NCBI GenBank assembly: GCA_026416955.1
Contig: JAOAEE010000042.1
Span: 24,748 to 88,747 of the forward strand
Source: Ignavibacteria bacterium
GTDB taxonomy: Bacteria; Bacteroidota; Ignavibacteria; Kapaibacteriales; UBA2268
Direction: 5' to 3'
DNA: 64,000 nucleotides
In this document: one piece after another, positions 24,804 through 34,720 of the stretch
How the letters are laid out: every line of letters starts with the position of its first letter
Numbering within the stretch: position 1 is the stretch's first letter
Notes under the pieces: model-generated
The model's database searches: none
Told to the model about the DNA's origin: nothing
What the model saw: only the letters and a program-made list of their open reading frames with translations
Position numbers and translations under genes: made by a program

Positions 24804-27038
24804 TTAAGGATTTTCTTCGAGATTTTCGCTTTCATTTAAATATTCAAATGTAAAATAGATTTTTGTGCCGATACCTTCTTGGCTTTCGACCCAAATTTTG
24901 CCATTATGGAGTTTGACGAATTCTGCTACGATGGAAAGTCCCAATCCGGTGCCTTTTTCTCCTTTTGTTCCGTAGGAACTATCTGCTCTTACTTGGCTGA
25001 AAAGTTTTTGGGCTTTCTCGACGGACATTCCAACGCCGTTGTCGCTCACGCAGAATAAAATTTCATTGTTTTGCTTTGTTCCCGAAACAACTATTTCTCC
25101 GTTTTCGTTGCAATATTTTAAGGAATTATAAATTAAATTTTGAAAAATGATTTGTAGAAGTGAGGGGTCGAATTCGAAGTACAGGTCTTGGGCTATTTGA
25201 TTTTCAATCTTAATATTTTTGCTTTTTGCATAATCAGATAGAATAGCACAAACTATATTGGCAACTTCGTATGGTTGATTTAGGCTTTTTTTTGGTTTGA
25301 TTTTTTTGTTCTGTGAGGCAGCCCAAAGCAATAAGTTTTCGAGAAGAATATATAAGTTTTCTGTTGATTCCTTAAGTAGCTTTGACAATTCAAACTTCTC
25401 TATATCGGTAAGATTTTCGTTTTCTACAAAAAGTAAAAGGGCAGTGTTTTTTATTCCACCTATTGAGTTTTTCAGGTCGTGTGCTATAACGGAAAATAAT
25501 GTATTCTTTGTTCTATTGGATTCCTCAAGTTCTAAATTACTTGCTAAAAGTTCTTTTTGGGAGTTTTCTAATTCAATATTTAGTTTTTCGGTCAAGTTCA
25601 GGGCATTTTGAATTTTAATATTTAAATCGGTAAGTTCAACATTCTTTTTCCCTAAAAGCATTGCAGCGTGTTTTTTCCTTTCATAGAAGTAAAAGACTAA
25701 AGCAACGAGCATTGTAAGAAAAATAGCAAGAACAATAAGGAGTGCAACAATAATCTGTTGGTCCTTTAATTTTTGTTCTTTGTATGTCTTTTCAATTTGG
25801 ATGATTTCAATGTCTTTTATTTTGTTTTGAAGTTCAATATCTAATTGTGCATAGTGAAGTTTTTTTTCGTTTGTTTCAAAAATTTGAGAAATCAGGTTTG
25901 TAATGATGCTATCTTGCAATTCCTTTGCTTTTCTATACATTCCTCGTTGGGAGTAAATTTTGGCTATAAGTAAATCAATATCAATTGCTTGACTTCGAAA
26001 TTGCGGATATTGGGCAATTAATTTCCTTGCCATATTTAGGTATGATAAGCTTTTATCTAAGTAGCCTTTTCCTTCAAGGAAACTTGATACTAAGTAGTAA
26101 TGCCTAATAATCATTGGAACATTTTTTAAGTTGGAAATAGTATTAATCGAACGCTCAAAATAATGGAAACCAGAATCTTTCATATTTTTAGACAGATAGG
26201 CTTGTCCAAGAGTTAATTCTGCTTGTGCACGAAAATTAATGTATTCTGGTGTGTCGACCTTTGTTATTGATTTCGACGGGTCGAAATTAAATGATAGTTT
26301 AGAATAATGTATTGCACTGTCCAATTTACCCATTTCCCAATAAAGTGCACCCAAAGTTTTGTAATAATATTGTTGATTAATCTTTGGTATGGATGGTGAT
26401 AACCTAAATTTTTCGCTTTTACGAACATAAAATAAAGCAGAGTCATAATTTTTAAGGTTTTGGTAACACAAACCAACATTTTCCGAAGCAACTGCTAAAT
26501 TGTGTTGGATATTTGTTACTTCCCACTTGGTAAGTTTTAAGTTTTTTAATTGTTCGTTCAATAATGAAATAGCTTCTTTATATAAACTAATTGCTTTTTG
26601 GTATTGATGATATGCAAATAGTAAATTTCCAAAATCAATATTAATGAGTGCTAATGTTAGTAAGTCGTTATTTTTTTTTGCAAGGTCAACAGCGAGGAAG
26701 AAATACTTTGCAGAAATTTCAAACTGTTGTAAACTTTTGTAAAGGTAAGCAATACCGGAATAAAGCATTATCTTATTGCTTTCATTTAATGTCAAGTTAG
26801 AGTCGTTAAGTATTGAATAATAGAACCTTATTCCTTCTTCGGGGTTGTAATATGTGTAATATTCTCTAAGCTTGGAATAAGTTAACTTGACATTACTATC
26901 TGTTTTATTATTTTTGAAATAGTCTATTAATGTTTTTTTTGCTTTTTCTATTTCGTCTAAATCTGAAGTTTGAGAACTCAATTGAAACAAATTCAACATT
27001 AATAAAAGAAATACCAAAAAGAAAAAATTAGATTTCAT
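24804..27038 (-). CDS. TPR-containing sensor histidine kinase
   Basis: 744 aa. Signal peptide 1-23, about six TPR repeats (roughly 60-380) in the periplasm, one transmembrane helix (about 428-452), a coiled coil (about 462-510), then a HisKA-like helix with H520 in FSVIAHDLKNSIGG and a HATPase_c domain (N-box QNLIYNSLKY, DNGVGM, GTKGEKGTGLGLSIV) to the end. It should autophosphorylate H520 in response to a signal sensed by the TPR part. No receiver or output domain is attached. The neighbour upstream is a close paralogue of the same architecture; two NarL-type regulators at 61.5-62.9 kb are possible partners (inference). Confidence 0.9.
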   Translation of the reverse strand: MKSNFFFLVFLLLMLNLFQLSSQTSDLDEIEKAKKTLIDYFKNNKTDSNVKLTYSKLREYYTYYNPEEGIRFYYSILNDSNLTLNESNKIMLYSGIAYLYKSLQQFEISAKYFFLAVDLAKKNNDLLTLALINIDFGNLLFAYHQYQKAISLYKEAISLLNEQLKNLKLTKWEVTNIQHNLAVASENVGLCYQNLKNYDSALFYVRKSEKFRLSPSIPKINQQYYYKTLGALYWEMGKLDSAIHYSKLSFNFDPSKSITKVDTPEYINFRAQAELTLGQAYLSKNMKDSGFHYFERSINTISNLKNVPMIIRHYYLVSSFLEGKGYLDKSLSYLNMARKLIAQYPQFRSQAIDIDLLIAKIYSQRGMYRKAKELQDSIITNLISQIFETNEKKLHYAQLDIELQNKIKDIEIIQIEKTYKEQKLKDQQIIVALLIVLAIFLTMLVALVFYFYERKKHAAMLLGKKNVELTDLNIKIQNALNLTEKLNIELENSQKELLASNLELEESNRTKNTLFSVIAHDLKNSIGGIKNTALLLFVENENLTDIEKFELSKLLKESTENLYILLENLLLWAASQNKKIKPKKSLNQPYEVANIVCAILSDYAKSKNIKIENQIAQDLYFEFDPSLLQIIFQNLIYNSLKYCNENGEIVVSGTKQNNEILFCVSDNGVGMSVEKAQKLFSQVRADSSYGTKGEKGTGLGLSIVAEFVKLHNGKIWVESQEGIGTKIYFTFEYLNESENLEENP

Positions 27039-27064
27039 TTTGGAAAATTGTAATTTTCAAAAAA

Positions 27065-27072
27065 CAAAGTTA
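27065..27072 (-). promoter_or_regulatory. Candidate -7 box of the first TPR histidine kinase
   Basis: Minus strand TAACTTTG (TAnnTTTG) lies 26 bases before the ATG at 27038. No TTTG at 19 bases. A box at the equivalent place also precedes the paralogue at 29454-29461. Confidence 0.35.
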
Positions 27073-27207
27073 ATTAATTTCAATAATAAATTAGTTAATA
27101 TGTTATAATGTGAATTGGGAAATGCTGTTCAAAAAAAAGAAGAAAAGAACAAGGCAATTTTTTTAAAATCATAAAGTTTTAATTTTTTTTGAAAAAAGTA
27201 CTATCTT

Positions 27208-29418
27208 TTATTGTTCGTTAATTAATTCAAAAGTGAAGTTAACTCTTGTTCCGAAACCAACCTCGCTTTCGACCCAAATCTTTCCGTTGTGTAGTTCGAC
27301 AAAGTCTTTGACTATCGACAAGCCAAGCCCTGTTCCCTTCTCGCCTTTTGTTCCATAGGAACTTTCGGTTCTAATATCTTTGAACAGCTTATTTATCTGC
27401 TCTTTGGTCATTCCCACTCCATTATCGCTCACGCAAAAGGAGATTTCGTTTTGCTCTTTTGTGCAAGTAACGGTTATTTCTCCCTCTTCATTTGAATATT
27501 TAATTGAGTTATGCAATAAGTTTTGCATAATTATTTGGAAAAGAGCGGCATCGAAGGAAAAGTATAGTTCTTGGGGTATAAGATTATTTATTACGACTTT
27601 TTTCTTTTTTGCTAAATCGGAAAGTAATCTAATGACAGCGTTAACAATCTCACAAGGATTATTAACCATTTTTTGTGGTGTAATCCTTTTGCTTTGCGAA
27701 GCAGACCAAAGCAATAAATTTTCCAAGAGCATAGATAAACTATCTAGGGTTTCTTTCATTATCATAAGGACTTCGAATCTTTGTGGCTCGGATAAATTAG
27801 CATTTTGCTCAAGAAGAAAGAGATTTGTGTTTTTTATCCCACCGAATGAGTTTTTAAGGTCGTGGGCAATTACCGAAAACAATATGTTTTTTGTTTTGTT
27901 TATCGATTCTAATTCATCGTTAGTTTTGATAAGTTTTTTTTGTGATGATTCCAAGTCGAAATTGAGTTTTTCGGTAAGAATAAGAGCATTTTTTAATTTT
28001 TTGTTCAAATCCGTAAGCTGATGATTTTTCTCTTCAAGTTCTTTTGCTATTTGCTTCTTTTTTCTATAATAATGATATATTAAAATTGAAAAAATAATGA
28101 GAATGATTGCGACAATTACCAACAGTAAAGTAATTGTTCTTTGGGATTTTAGTTGTTGCTCTTTGTAATTTTTTTCGATATTTAAAACTTCGAGTGCTTG
28201 TATTTTATTATGTAATTCAACATCAAGTTCAGCATTTTTGATGTTTTTAGCTAAAGTTTTTTTAATAACAGAATCGAGATAAGGAACAACCAAGCCACGT
28301 AAAATGTTGGATTTTTTGTGCTGTCCCAATTGTGTGTAAATTTGTGCAGCCAAACTATAAAAATCTATTGCTAAATGTTTAATATTTGGGTTTTTATTAA
28401 TAATTGTCAATGCTTCGTCGATGTACTTTAAAGCATCTTTGGAAAAACCTTTATCGTAAAGAAATTTCGAGATAATAAAGTGATGATTAACAATTAATGG
28501 TTGGTTTTGAACATTTTTTATTGTTTGTATTGATTTTTTAAGATAGAAGAAACCAGAGTCCTTCTTGTTTATTGATAAGTATGCCATACCAGTAGTAAGT
28601 TCGGCTTGTGAACGAAACTTAACATATTCTGGGTAATCTAATTTAGGAATAAATTGCTTCTCGTCGAAATAATAAGATAATTTCGAGTAGTAGATTGCGC
28701 TATCGTATTTTCTCAAATCGAAGTAAATATTTCCTATTAGGTGGTAATAGTATTGCTGGTGCAATTTATTTAAAGTGGTTTTGAGCCTAAAGTTTTCTGC
28801 TTTTTTTACATAAAAAAATGCCGAATCGAAGTTGCCCATTTTTTGAAAACACAAGCCAATATTTTCTGTCGAGACAGCTCTGCCGTGTTCAAAATTCAAG
28901 CGGACAAGAGGTGACAATTCTTTCTTTTGTAAATATTCCTGAAAAAGGTTGTAAGATTTGTGGTATAATTTCATTGCCTCTGTAAATTGGTTGTATGAGA
29001 AAAGTAAGTTTCCCAAGGAAATATAAAACCAACCTAAGTTGATTTCTTCCTTAGTCTTCTTTAATGCATCGATTGCTAAGTAAATATACTTCGCGGAAAA
29101 TTCTATGTTTTGCATATTTTTGTAAAGTTGAGCAAGGGAACCATATATCAAAGCCTTTTTAAAGTTTGAGTTTAAGGCATTAGGTATTTTAAGAATCTCG
29201 TTGTAAAATGCTAAACCTTCCTCTGGGTTAGAGTAGGAAAAATATTCCAAAAGTTTACCTGAAAGAAATACTGCAACACTATCTTCAACATCCCCTGTAA
29301 ATAATTCTTTAATTAGGTTCTTAGTTTTTTCTACTTCGTCGTTACTATTACATTTTGCTTTGTTTAGCGAAAGTAATAATATTACGAGCAAGAGGAAAGA
29401 GTAGAAAAATCTAACCAT
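27208..29418 (-). CDS. TPR-containing sensor histidine kinase, paralogue of the preceding gene
   Basis: 736 aa, same layout as the kinase at 24.8-27.0 kb: signal peptide (about 1-23), TPR array (EEGLAFYNEIL, then FEHGRAVSTENIGLCFQKMG), transmembrane helix, coiled coil, FSVIAHDLKNSFGG with the phospho-histidine, and a HATPase domain ending GTKGEKGTGLGLSIVKDFVELHNGKIW. The catalytic half is more alike between the two than the sensing half, typical of a tandem duplication with sensor divergence. It is separated from its sister by 169 bases with its own promoter-like box. Signal and response regulator are unknown. Confidence 0.9.
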   Translation of the reverse strand: MVRFFYSFLLLVILLLSLNKAKCNSNDEVEKTKNLIKELFTGDVEDSVAVFLSGKLLEYFSYSNPEEGLAFYNEILKIPNALNSNFKKALIYGSLAQLYKNMQNIEFSAKYIYLAIDALKKTKEEINLGWFYISLGNLLFSYNQFTEAMKLYHKSYNLFQEYLQKKELSPLVRLNFEHGRAVSTENIGLCFQKMGNFDSAFFYVKKAENFRLKTTLNKLHQQYYYHLIGNIYFDLRKYDSAIYYSKLSYYFDEKQFIPKLDYPEYVKFRSQAELTTGMAYLSINKKDSGFFYLKKSIQTIKNVQNQPLIVNHHFIISKFLYDKGFSKDALKYIDEALTIINKNPNIKHLAIDFYSLAAQIYTQLGQHKKSNILRGLVVPYLDSVIKKTLAKNIKNAELDVELHNKIQALEVLNIEKNYKEQQLKSQRTITLLLVIVAIILIIFSILIYHYYRKKKQIAKELEEKNHQLTDLNKKLKNALILTEKLNFDLESSQKKLIKTNDELESINKTKNILFSVIAHDLKNSFGGIKNTNLFLLEQNANLSEPQRFEVLMIMKETLDSLSMLLENLLLWSASQSKRITPQKMVNNPCEIVNAVIRLLSDLAKKKKVVINNLIPQELYFSFDAALFQIIMQNLLHNSIKYSNEEGEITVTCTKEQNEISFCVSDNGVGMTKEQINKLFKDIRTESSYGTKGEKGTGLGLSIVKDFVELHNGKIWVESEVGFGTRVNFTFELINEQ

Positions 29419-29723
29419 TAAAATATCTTATTTAAAATGTATATTTTAAAAAGCAAAATTAGATAATTTTATTTAAATCGATAAATTTTAAAAATTATTC
29501 TACACTTGTACTTTCAACTTTTTTTATTTTTCCCTGTACAAACAGAAAGATATCGAACAATGAAAAGAAAAAATTTCTCGGAACAGTAAACAAATTTTCG
29601 CGAGCAAGAATTGTAAGTTATTAATTTTTTGTCACTTAGATTTTTTGTACGAAATTTTGTTTCGTTTATTAAATTCGTAACAAGGGAAAAATTTTGTTTG
29701 TTGAATTATTTAAAGGAATTTTT
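29419..29723. other. Divergent intergenic region between the histidine kinase and the WG-repeat gene
   Basis: 305 bases, AT-rich. On the minus strand TAATTTTG at 29454-29461 is a -7-like box 36 bases from the kinase ATG. On the plus strand AAAGGA precedes the ATG at 29724. No RNA gene or strong palindrome was found. Confidence 0.5.
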
Positions 29724-30965
29724 ATGTTCTGCTCGAATTACATTAAACCGGTTAGCAATTTCTTTGCCCAAATTCAAGGTAAGTTGTTTATTCTTCTCTT
29801 TTTTATCACACTGATAAGTGGTGTGAGTTCCACAAGTTTTTCCCAAGTCGATACATCTTTGTTAAAGCTTATTTTTGAAAATCCCGAGACTTTGGAATTT
29901 CTTTTGTCAGATTCCGAGGAGATAAACGAAAGCGAGAGTGATTTCCCAATTCCAATTTTAAGCAATGGGTTGTATGGTTATTCTAATCGAAACAAAGAAA
30001 TTGTAATTCGATGTAAATACGACAAGGCTGAATTATTCGACCCCAGCACAGGTCTTGCTCTTGTTGTTTTAGATGGTAAGTTTGGCTTTATCGACAGGAA
30101 AGGAACGCTAGTAATTCCATTAAAGTATGAATACAACCTTGGCTATGGAATGACTGGAATAATTAAATTCTCCGAAGGCTTGCTTCCAGTAGAAAACAAT
30201 GGCAAACAAGGTTACATCGACACAAAAGGAAAAGTTGTCATTCCATTTAAATTTAAAGAGGCGTACTACTTTTCCAATGGTCTTGCTGTTGTTAAAGTCA
30301 GAGATAAATATGGTGTTATCGATAGGGAAGGGAATTTTGTTGCTAAACCTAAATATGATTTTTGCTACGGTTATGTTGAAGGAATGTGCTTGGTTCGAAT
30401 AAAAGAAAAATATGGATTTATTGATACGAAGGGAAATGAAGTCATTCCTTGTGTTTTCGACGATGCACTACATTTTTCCGAGGGTTTAGCAAATGTGAAA
30501 TCGAATGGTTTTTGGAAATTTATCGACAAAGAAGGCAAGGTTGTTATCGATGACAATTTCGAGTATGCTACTATTTTTTCCGAAGGAATGGCATTTGTAA
30601 AGAAAAACGATTTGGTAAAGTTGATTGATAAAACTGGTAAAGTTATTTCCCAATATCAGTTCGAATCAGTGGAGCCTTTTTCGGAGGGATTAGCAAGAGT
30701 CCAAGTTGGTGGTAAATGGGGTTATATCGATAAGGAGGGGAATTTTGCAATCCAACTCCAATTTGATTATTGCCAGAATTTTTCCGAAGGTTTAGCAGCC
30801 GTGGGAACGGAAAATGGGAAATACGGTTTTATTGATAAAACTGGGAAAATTATTATTCCACCAGTTTACGATGATGTTTGGGGGTTCAAAGAAGGTTTTG
30901 CCTATGTTAAGAAGAATTATCAATGGTTTTTTATCGATATTTTTGGAAATGAATATATTAAGTAA
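29724..30965 (+). CDS. WG-repeat (KWG) secreted protein
   Basis: 413 aa from the ATG at 29724, which has AAAGGA upstream; the TTG ten codons earlier is less likely. A hydrophobic segment (about 15-45) ends in SSTSFSQ and acts as signal or anchor. Most of the rest is some nine to ten WG_beta_rep units of about 28-33 aa, for example FVDRKGT/ GYIDTKGKVVIPFKF/ YGVIDREGNFVAKPKYD. These repeats form an elongated beta structure probably used for binding outside the cytoplasm. It is a lone gene beside the TPR kinases; the partner is unknown. It has no C-terminal T9SS domain. Confidence 0.85.
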   Translation: MFCSNYIKPVSNFFAQIQGKLFILLFFITLISGVSSTSFSQVDTSLLKLIFENPETLEFLLSDSEEINESESDFPIPILSNGLYGYSNRNKEIVIRCKYDKAELFDPSTGLALVVLDGKFGFIDRKGTLVIPLKYEYNLGYGMTGIIKFSEGLLPVENNGKQGYIDTKGKVVIPFKFKEAYYFSNGLAVVKVRDKYGVIDREGNFVAKPKYDFCYGYVEGMCLVRIKEKYGFIDTKGNEVIPCVFDDALHFSEGLANVKSNGFWKFIDKEGKVVIDDNFEYATIFSEGMAFVKKNDLVKLIDKTGKVISQYQFESVEPFSEGLARVQVGGKWGYIDKEGNFAIQLQFDYCQNFSEGLAAVGTENGKYGFIDKTGKIIIPPVYDDVWGFKEGFAYVKKNYQWFFIDIFGNEYIK

Positions 30966-31001
30966 TATATCGTTTTAGCTTTTTAAGAATTAAAAACTTT
31001 T

Positions 31002-32075
31002 ATGGAGTTTATTAAAAATCTTACATATTTGGATATTGAAAGGTTCGTTTTGGATTTAGGCTACGAAAAGTTTCGGGCTAAACAAATTTGGTTTGCGATT
31101 TATAGAAATCGGGTAAATAGTTTCGAAGAAATTCAGACACTTCCAAAATCTTTGAGAAAGGAATTATCGAACAATTTCTATATCAATTCAATAGTCTCAA
31201 ATAGATTGGAGAAAGCAAGCGATGGAACGATTAAGTTCCTGTTTAAATTCAAAAATGGCTCTGCTGCTGAAAGCGTATTTATTCCTTGGGACAAGGGGCT
31301 TAAGGAAAGAAAAACTTTGTGCGTTTCGTCGCAAATTGGTTGTGCCTTGGCTTGTAGTTTCTGTGCAACTGGGAAATTGGGTTTGAAAAGGAATTTAACA
31401 CCTTCGGAAATTATCGACCAAATATTTGAATGCGAGAAAATTATCGGTACCCGGCTTACAAATATTGTTTTTATGGGAATGGGAGAGCCATTGCAAAACT
31501 TCCGCACCTTAGTTCAAGTATTGAATGTTCTTACCGATGAAGATTGCAAATTGTTTAGTCGAAAAAACATCACAGTATCGACTTCTGGAATAGTTCCTAA
31601 AATTTACGACTTGGCAAAAATAGAAAGACCAGTGAAATTGGCAATTTCTCTTCATTCAACCGATGAGGAATTGCGGAAGAAACTTATGCCAATTGCAAAA
31701 AAATGGAACTTAAAAGAAATACGAGAAGCTGCGATAAATTATTACAGAACTACTAAACTTCCAATTACTTATGAATATATTCTTTTCGATGGTTTAAACG
31801 ATAGCGAGATTGACGCAAAGCGGCTTGCAAAGTTCGCCCGAGCAGTACCTTCTAAAGTCAATATTATTCCGTTCCATCGTATTGATTTTGTGGAGTTGGA
31901 TGATTTCCAAAAGCAGTTAAAGCCTTCAAGTTTTGAAAAAATCATTCAATTTAAAAATGTTTTAAAGTCGGAGGGGGTTCGTGCTTTCATTCGTTCATCG
32001 AGTGGGTACGAAATTAATGGGGCGTGTGGGCAACTTGCTTTTGCTAATTACAAACAATTTGTGCAATGTGAATGA
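31002..32075 (+). CDS. rlmN: 23S rRNA (adenine-2503-C2)-methyltransferase / tRNA A37 methyltransferase
   Basis: 357 aa. The radical-SAM cysteines are C114, C118 and C121 (GCALACSFCATG). Other blocks: FMGMGEPLQNF, VSTSGIVPK, LAISLHSTDEELR and the C-terminal GACGQLA, where C342 is the second catalytic (methyl-carrying) cysteine. It methylates C2 of A2503 in 23S rRNA. The stop overlaps the next ATG by ATGA, so the two genes are coupled. Confidence 0.95.
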   Translation: MEFIKNLTYLDIERFVLDLGYEKFRAKQIWFAIYRNRVNSFEEIQTLPKSLRKELSNNFYINSIVSNRLEKASDGTIKFLFKFKNGSAAESVFIPWDKGLKERKTLCVSSQIGCALACSFCATGKLGLKRNLTPSEIIDQIFECEKIIGTRLTNIVFMGMGEPLQNFRTLVQVLNVLTDEDCKLFSRKNITVSTSGIVPKIYDLAKIERPVKLAISLHSTDEELRKKLMPIAKKWNLKEIREAAINYYRTTKLPITYEYILFDGLNDSEIDAKRLAKFARAVPSKVNIIPFHRIDFVELDDFQKQLKPSSFEKIIQFKNVLKSEGVRAFIRSSSGYEINGACGQLAFANYKQFVQCE

Positions 32076-32968
32076 AAAAATTACTTCTTGTTTTGTTGTT
32101 AATTTTGTTCAACATTTATTTTGTTTTACCTTTCGACAAGGAAAAACTTAGAGTTGGAGAATGTTATGTTGTCCGCTTAGTTAATGGAGATTTAATCGAA
32201 GGGGAAATAAAGTCTTTCGTTAGCAACGAAGATGGGGAAGGAATTAAATTCGAAACAGAACTTGGTATCGGAGAAATTTTTTTTACACAAATCGGCGATA
32301 TTACAGAATGCACAAAATATTATCGAAATGGGCATAAGTATTTTCTTCTTCCTTCTGCGATTGGAATTGGAAAAAATCATTTCGTAGGGATGTTGGAATT
32401 ATTTTTTTTGTATGCTGGTATTGGAATAACAGATTATTTTTCTTTGATTGCTGGACGCTCCTTGTTGCCTTTGGCTTATTCAAACCAGCAATTATCTTTG
32501 ATAAATGTGAAGGGAAGTTTCCCAAAGATTGTGTTCGAGGACATTTTTCGAGAGTTGCATCTTGCTTTTGGTGGCAATTTAGGTTTTGCTAATAACAACA
32601 ATAGGTTTCTCCATTTCTATGGAGTTGCAACTGCTGTTTTCTATAAAACAAGTATATCTACTTGTCTATTTTATAAGATGGGAAGCGAAGATTTTTATAT
32701 TGTTCGTTATGGGATAAACGCTCAAGAAGTAAATTATCCCAATGGTGCATTTGGATTATCGCTTGGAGTGGATTCAAGACTGCCCAAATATAAAGATATC
32801 CACATTATTGGAGAACTTTGGAACATAGACATAGCAAGACCTACCCATTCGGGCCTTTTTCTTGGAGTTCGTATTTCGAATACCACTTTTTGCTCAGATT
32901 TTGGCATTTGTTTGTTTACGCAACCGTTTGTTGTACCATTTGTTAACTTTGTATGGACACCATTTTAG
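32072..32968 (+). CDS. Conserved envelope protein of unknown function
   Basis: 298 aa. Signal peptide MKKLLLVLLLILFNIYFVLP. After it, a compact beta domain (VVRLVNGDLIEGEIKSF resembles Sm-like or small-barrel folds), then many alternating aromatic/aliphatic strands (HLAFGGNLGFANNN, ATAVFYKTS, AFGLSLGVDSRLP) ending in VNFVWTPF, with a terminal phenylalanine as in outer-membrane beta-barrels. I expect an outer-membrane location. Its ATG overlaps the rlmN stop (ATGA), and its end overlaps the kdsB start by 16 bases. No function is assigned. Confidence 0.6.
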   Translation: MKKLLLVLLLILFNIYFVLPFDKEKLRVGECYVVRLVNGDLIEGEIKSFVSNEDGEGIKFETELGIGEIFFTQIGDITECTKYYRNGHKYFLLPSAIGIGKNHFVGMLELFFLYAGIGITDYFSLIAGRSLLPLAYSNQQLSLINVKGSFPKIVFEDIFRELHLAFGGNLGFANNNNRFLHFYGVATAVFYKTSISTCLFYKMGSEDFYIVRYGINAQEVNYPNGAFGLSLGVDSRLPKYKDIHIIGELWNIDIARPTHSGLFLGVRISNTTFCSDFGICLFTQPFVVPFVNFVWTPF

Positions 32969-33729
32969 AAGATGATGTAAGAAATTCAATAGGGATAATA
33001 CCAGCACGATTGGATTCGACAAGGCTCCCCAGAAAACTTTTGCTCGATTTGGCTGGGAAACCCTTATTGCAATGGACCTTGGAAGGAGCATCTAAATCGA
33101 GGTATTTAAGTAAGCTTTTGGTTGCTACCGATTCACAAGAAATTGCCGAGTTTTGCACTTCTATTGGCTTCGACTATATTTTAACGCCAAAGGAATTTTC
33201 TTCTGGAACCGAAAGAGTGCTTTGGACTTATGAAACACTTGGTAAAGAATACAGATTTGTTGTTAATATTCAAGGGGACGAACCGTTCATCGATGGTAAA
33301 ACTATCGATAATCTTCTTTTGAAAGCGTTTCAAAATAATGCGGATATTTCTACTTTAGTTGCTCCCATAATCGAAAATAAAGAGATATTCGAGCCTTCAA
33401 CTGTTAAAGTTGTATTAGATTTAAATAATTTTGCAATTTATTTTTCTCGTTCTCCAATTCCTTTCGTCCGAGATGTAAGTTCCGAAGAATGGAGCAAACA
33501 TACAACCTTTTTTAAGCATATTGGTATATACTGTTTCAGCAATGGTGTTGTTGAAAGAATAAAAAAGATGAGAACTGGAAAACTTGAACTTGTAGAAAAA
33601 CTTGAACAACTTCGTTGGATGGAAAATGGAGAAAAAATTTACTGTGTTACAACAGAGAAATTTTTAGTTGGAATTGACACAGAGCAAGACTTAGAGCTTG
33701 CAAAAAATGTAATTAAAGGTTTGATTTAG
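32953..33729 (+). CDS. kdsB: 3-deoxy-manno-octulosonate cytidylyltransferase
   Basis: 258 aa. N-terminal nucleotide-binding block IGIIPARLDSTRLPRKLL, LLVATDSQEIAEFC, SSGTERVLWTYE, VVNIQGDEPFI, FSRSPIPF and LEQLRWMENG all match KdsB. It makes CMP-Kdo from CTP and Kdo for lipid A-core assembly. The ATG overlaps the end of the preceding envelope gene, and the last 17 bases overlap the end of the GT9 gene on the other strand. Its presence says the organism has Kdo-based LPS. Confidence 0.95.
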   Translation: MDTILEDDVRNSIGIIPARLDSTRLPRKLLLDLAGKPLLQWTLEGASKSRYLSKLLVATDSQEIAEFCTSIGFDYILTPKEFSSGTERVLWTYETLGKEYRFVVNIQGDEPFIDGKTIDNLLLKAFQNNADISTLVAPIIENKEIFEPSTVKVVLDLNNFAIYFSRSPIPFVRDVSSEEWSKHTTFFKHIGIYCFSNGVVERIKKMRTGKLELVEKLEQLRWMENGEKIYCVTTEKFLVGIDTEQDLELAKNVIKGLI

Positions 33730-34720
33730 AAATTAGTGTAATTAATTCTTTAAATACATCTTCGGATTTAATAAGACTCATATCATCAATTTTTTCTGGT
33801 ATAGTAGTTTGTGGGGAAAGTGTCGAGGAAAAAGGACCAATTGGACCCCAGCGTTTTGCAGACAAATGAGGGGAATTTGGGAATAAGCCAACTGTTGGAA
33901 TTTCCAGCGTAGAAGCAATATGAAGGATTCCAGTTGAATTTGCGACAAGCCCTTTCGAAATCGAGATTAAGGCGATGATTTCATACAAATCGAGTCGGCC
34001 CATTATGCTTTTTGCCGAAGGTGCATATTCTTGAATGGTCAATCCCAGTTGAGTTTCTTTTTCAGTTCCAGTAATAATAACATCGTAACCAAAACGAATG
34101 AGTAAATCGGCAAGTTCTCCGAATTTGTATGGTGGCCATACAATAGTTGAACCACCACTTCCGGGATGGAGTACAACAAATTTGTTTATATTGATATTGA
34201 GAGTATCGAGCATCGAACGAACTTTTTTCAATGCTTCTTGTTTTACATTCACTTTCACATAGTGGAGCTCGAGTTTGCAGTTGAAAAACGACTCGACCAT
34301 TCGGAGATTATATTTTGCTTCGTTGTATTTTGCCACTTTTCTATGGTCTTTTACTTTGTGGGAAAACAGAAAAGAGTACCATCGATACGCAGAGCCGACT
34401 CGGTGTGGGACGCCAGATTTGTATGCCCAGTATACTTCGTTGAACCTTGGTCGGGGGAAAAAAGCCAATTCGGGGTTGTGAAACCTAAATATTTTTCGAA
34501 AATCATTATTATAATTTTCAATAAAGATAACATTGTCGATATATTCACATTCGTATAATAGTGGTTCAACATATTTTCTTGCAATTAGCGTTAAATTACA
34601 TTTTGGTGATATTTCTTTTATACCACGGCACATTGGAAGTGTTAGTATCATATCCCCAAGTCTATCGGTTCTAACAACAGCAATATTTTGAATATCCTTA
34701 TAGGAATTACCGAAATTCAT
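33713..34720 (-). CDS. GT9 family glycosyltransferase (heptosyltransferase-like)
   Basis: 335 aa with ATG at 34720; the ATG at 34729 lies inside the 34-bp palindrome and is less convincing. Motifs: IAVVRTDRLGDMILTLPM (GT9 N-terminal), VVLHPGSGGSTIVWPPYKFGELADLL and VANSTGILHIASTLEIPTVGLFP. It would add heptose (or a similar sugar) from an ADP-sugar to the LPS inner core in the cytoplasm. Its 3' end overlaps kdsB by 17 bases, and its start is divergent from an L,D-transpeptidase gene. Confidence 0.88.
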   Translation of the reverse strand: MNFGNSYKDIQNIAVVRTDRLGDMILTLPMCRGIKEISPKCNLTLIARKYVEPLLYECEYIDNVIFIENYNNDFRKIFRFHNPELAFFPRPRFNEVYWAYKSGVPHRVGSAYRWYSFLFSHKVKDHRKVAKYNEAKYNLRMVESFFNCKLELHYVKVNVKQEALKKVRSMLDTLNININKFVVLHPGSGGSTIVWPPYKFGELADLLIRFGYDVIITGTEKETQLGLTIQEYAPSAKSIMGRLDLYEIIALISISKGLVANSTGILHIASTLEIPTVGLFPNSPHLSAKRWGPIGPFSSTLSPQTTIPEKIDDMSLIKSEDVFKELITLISKSNL

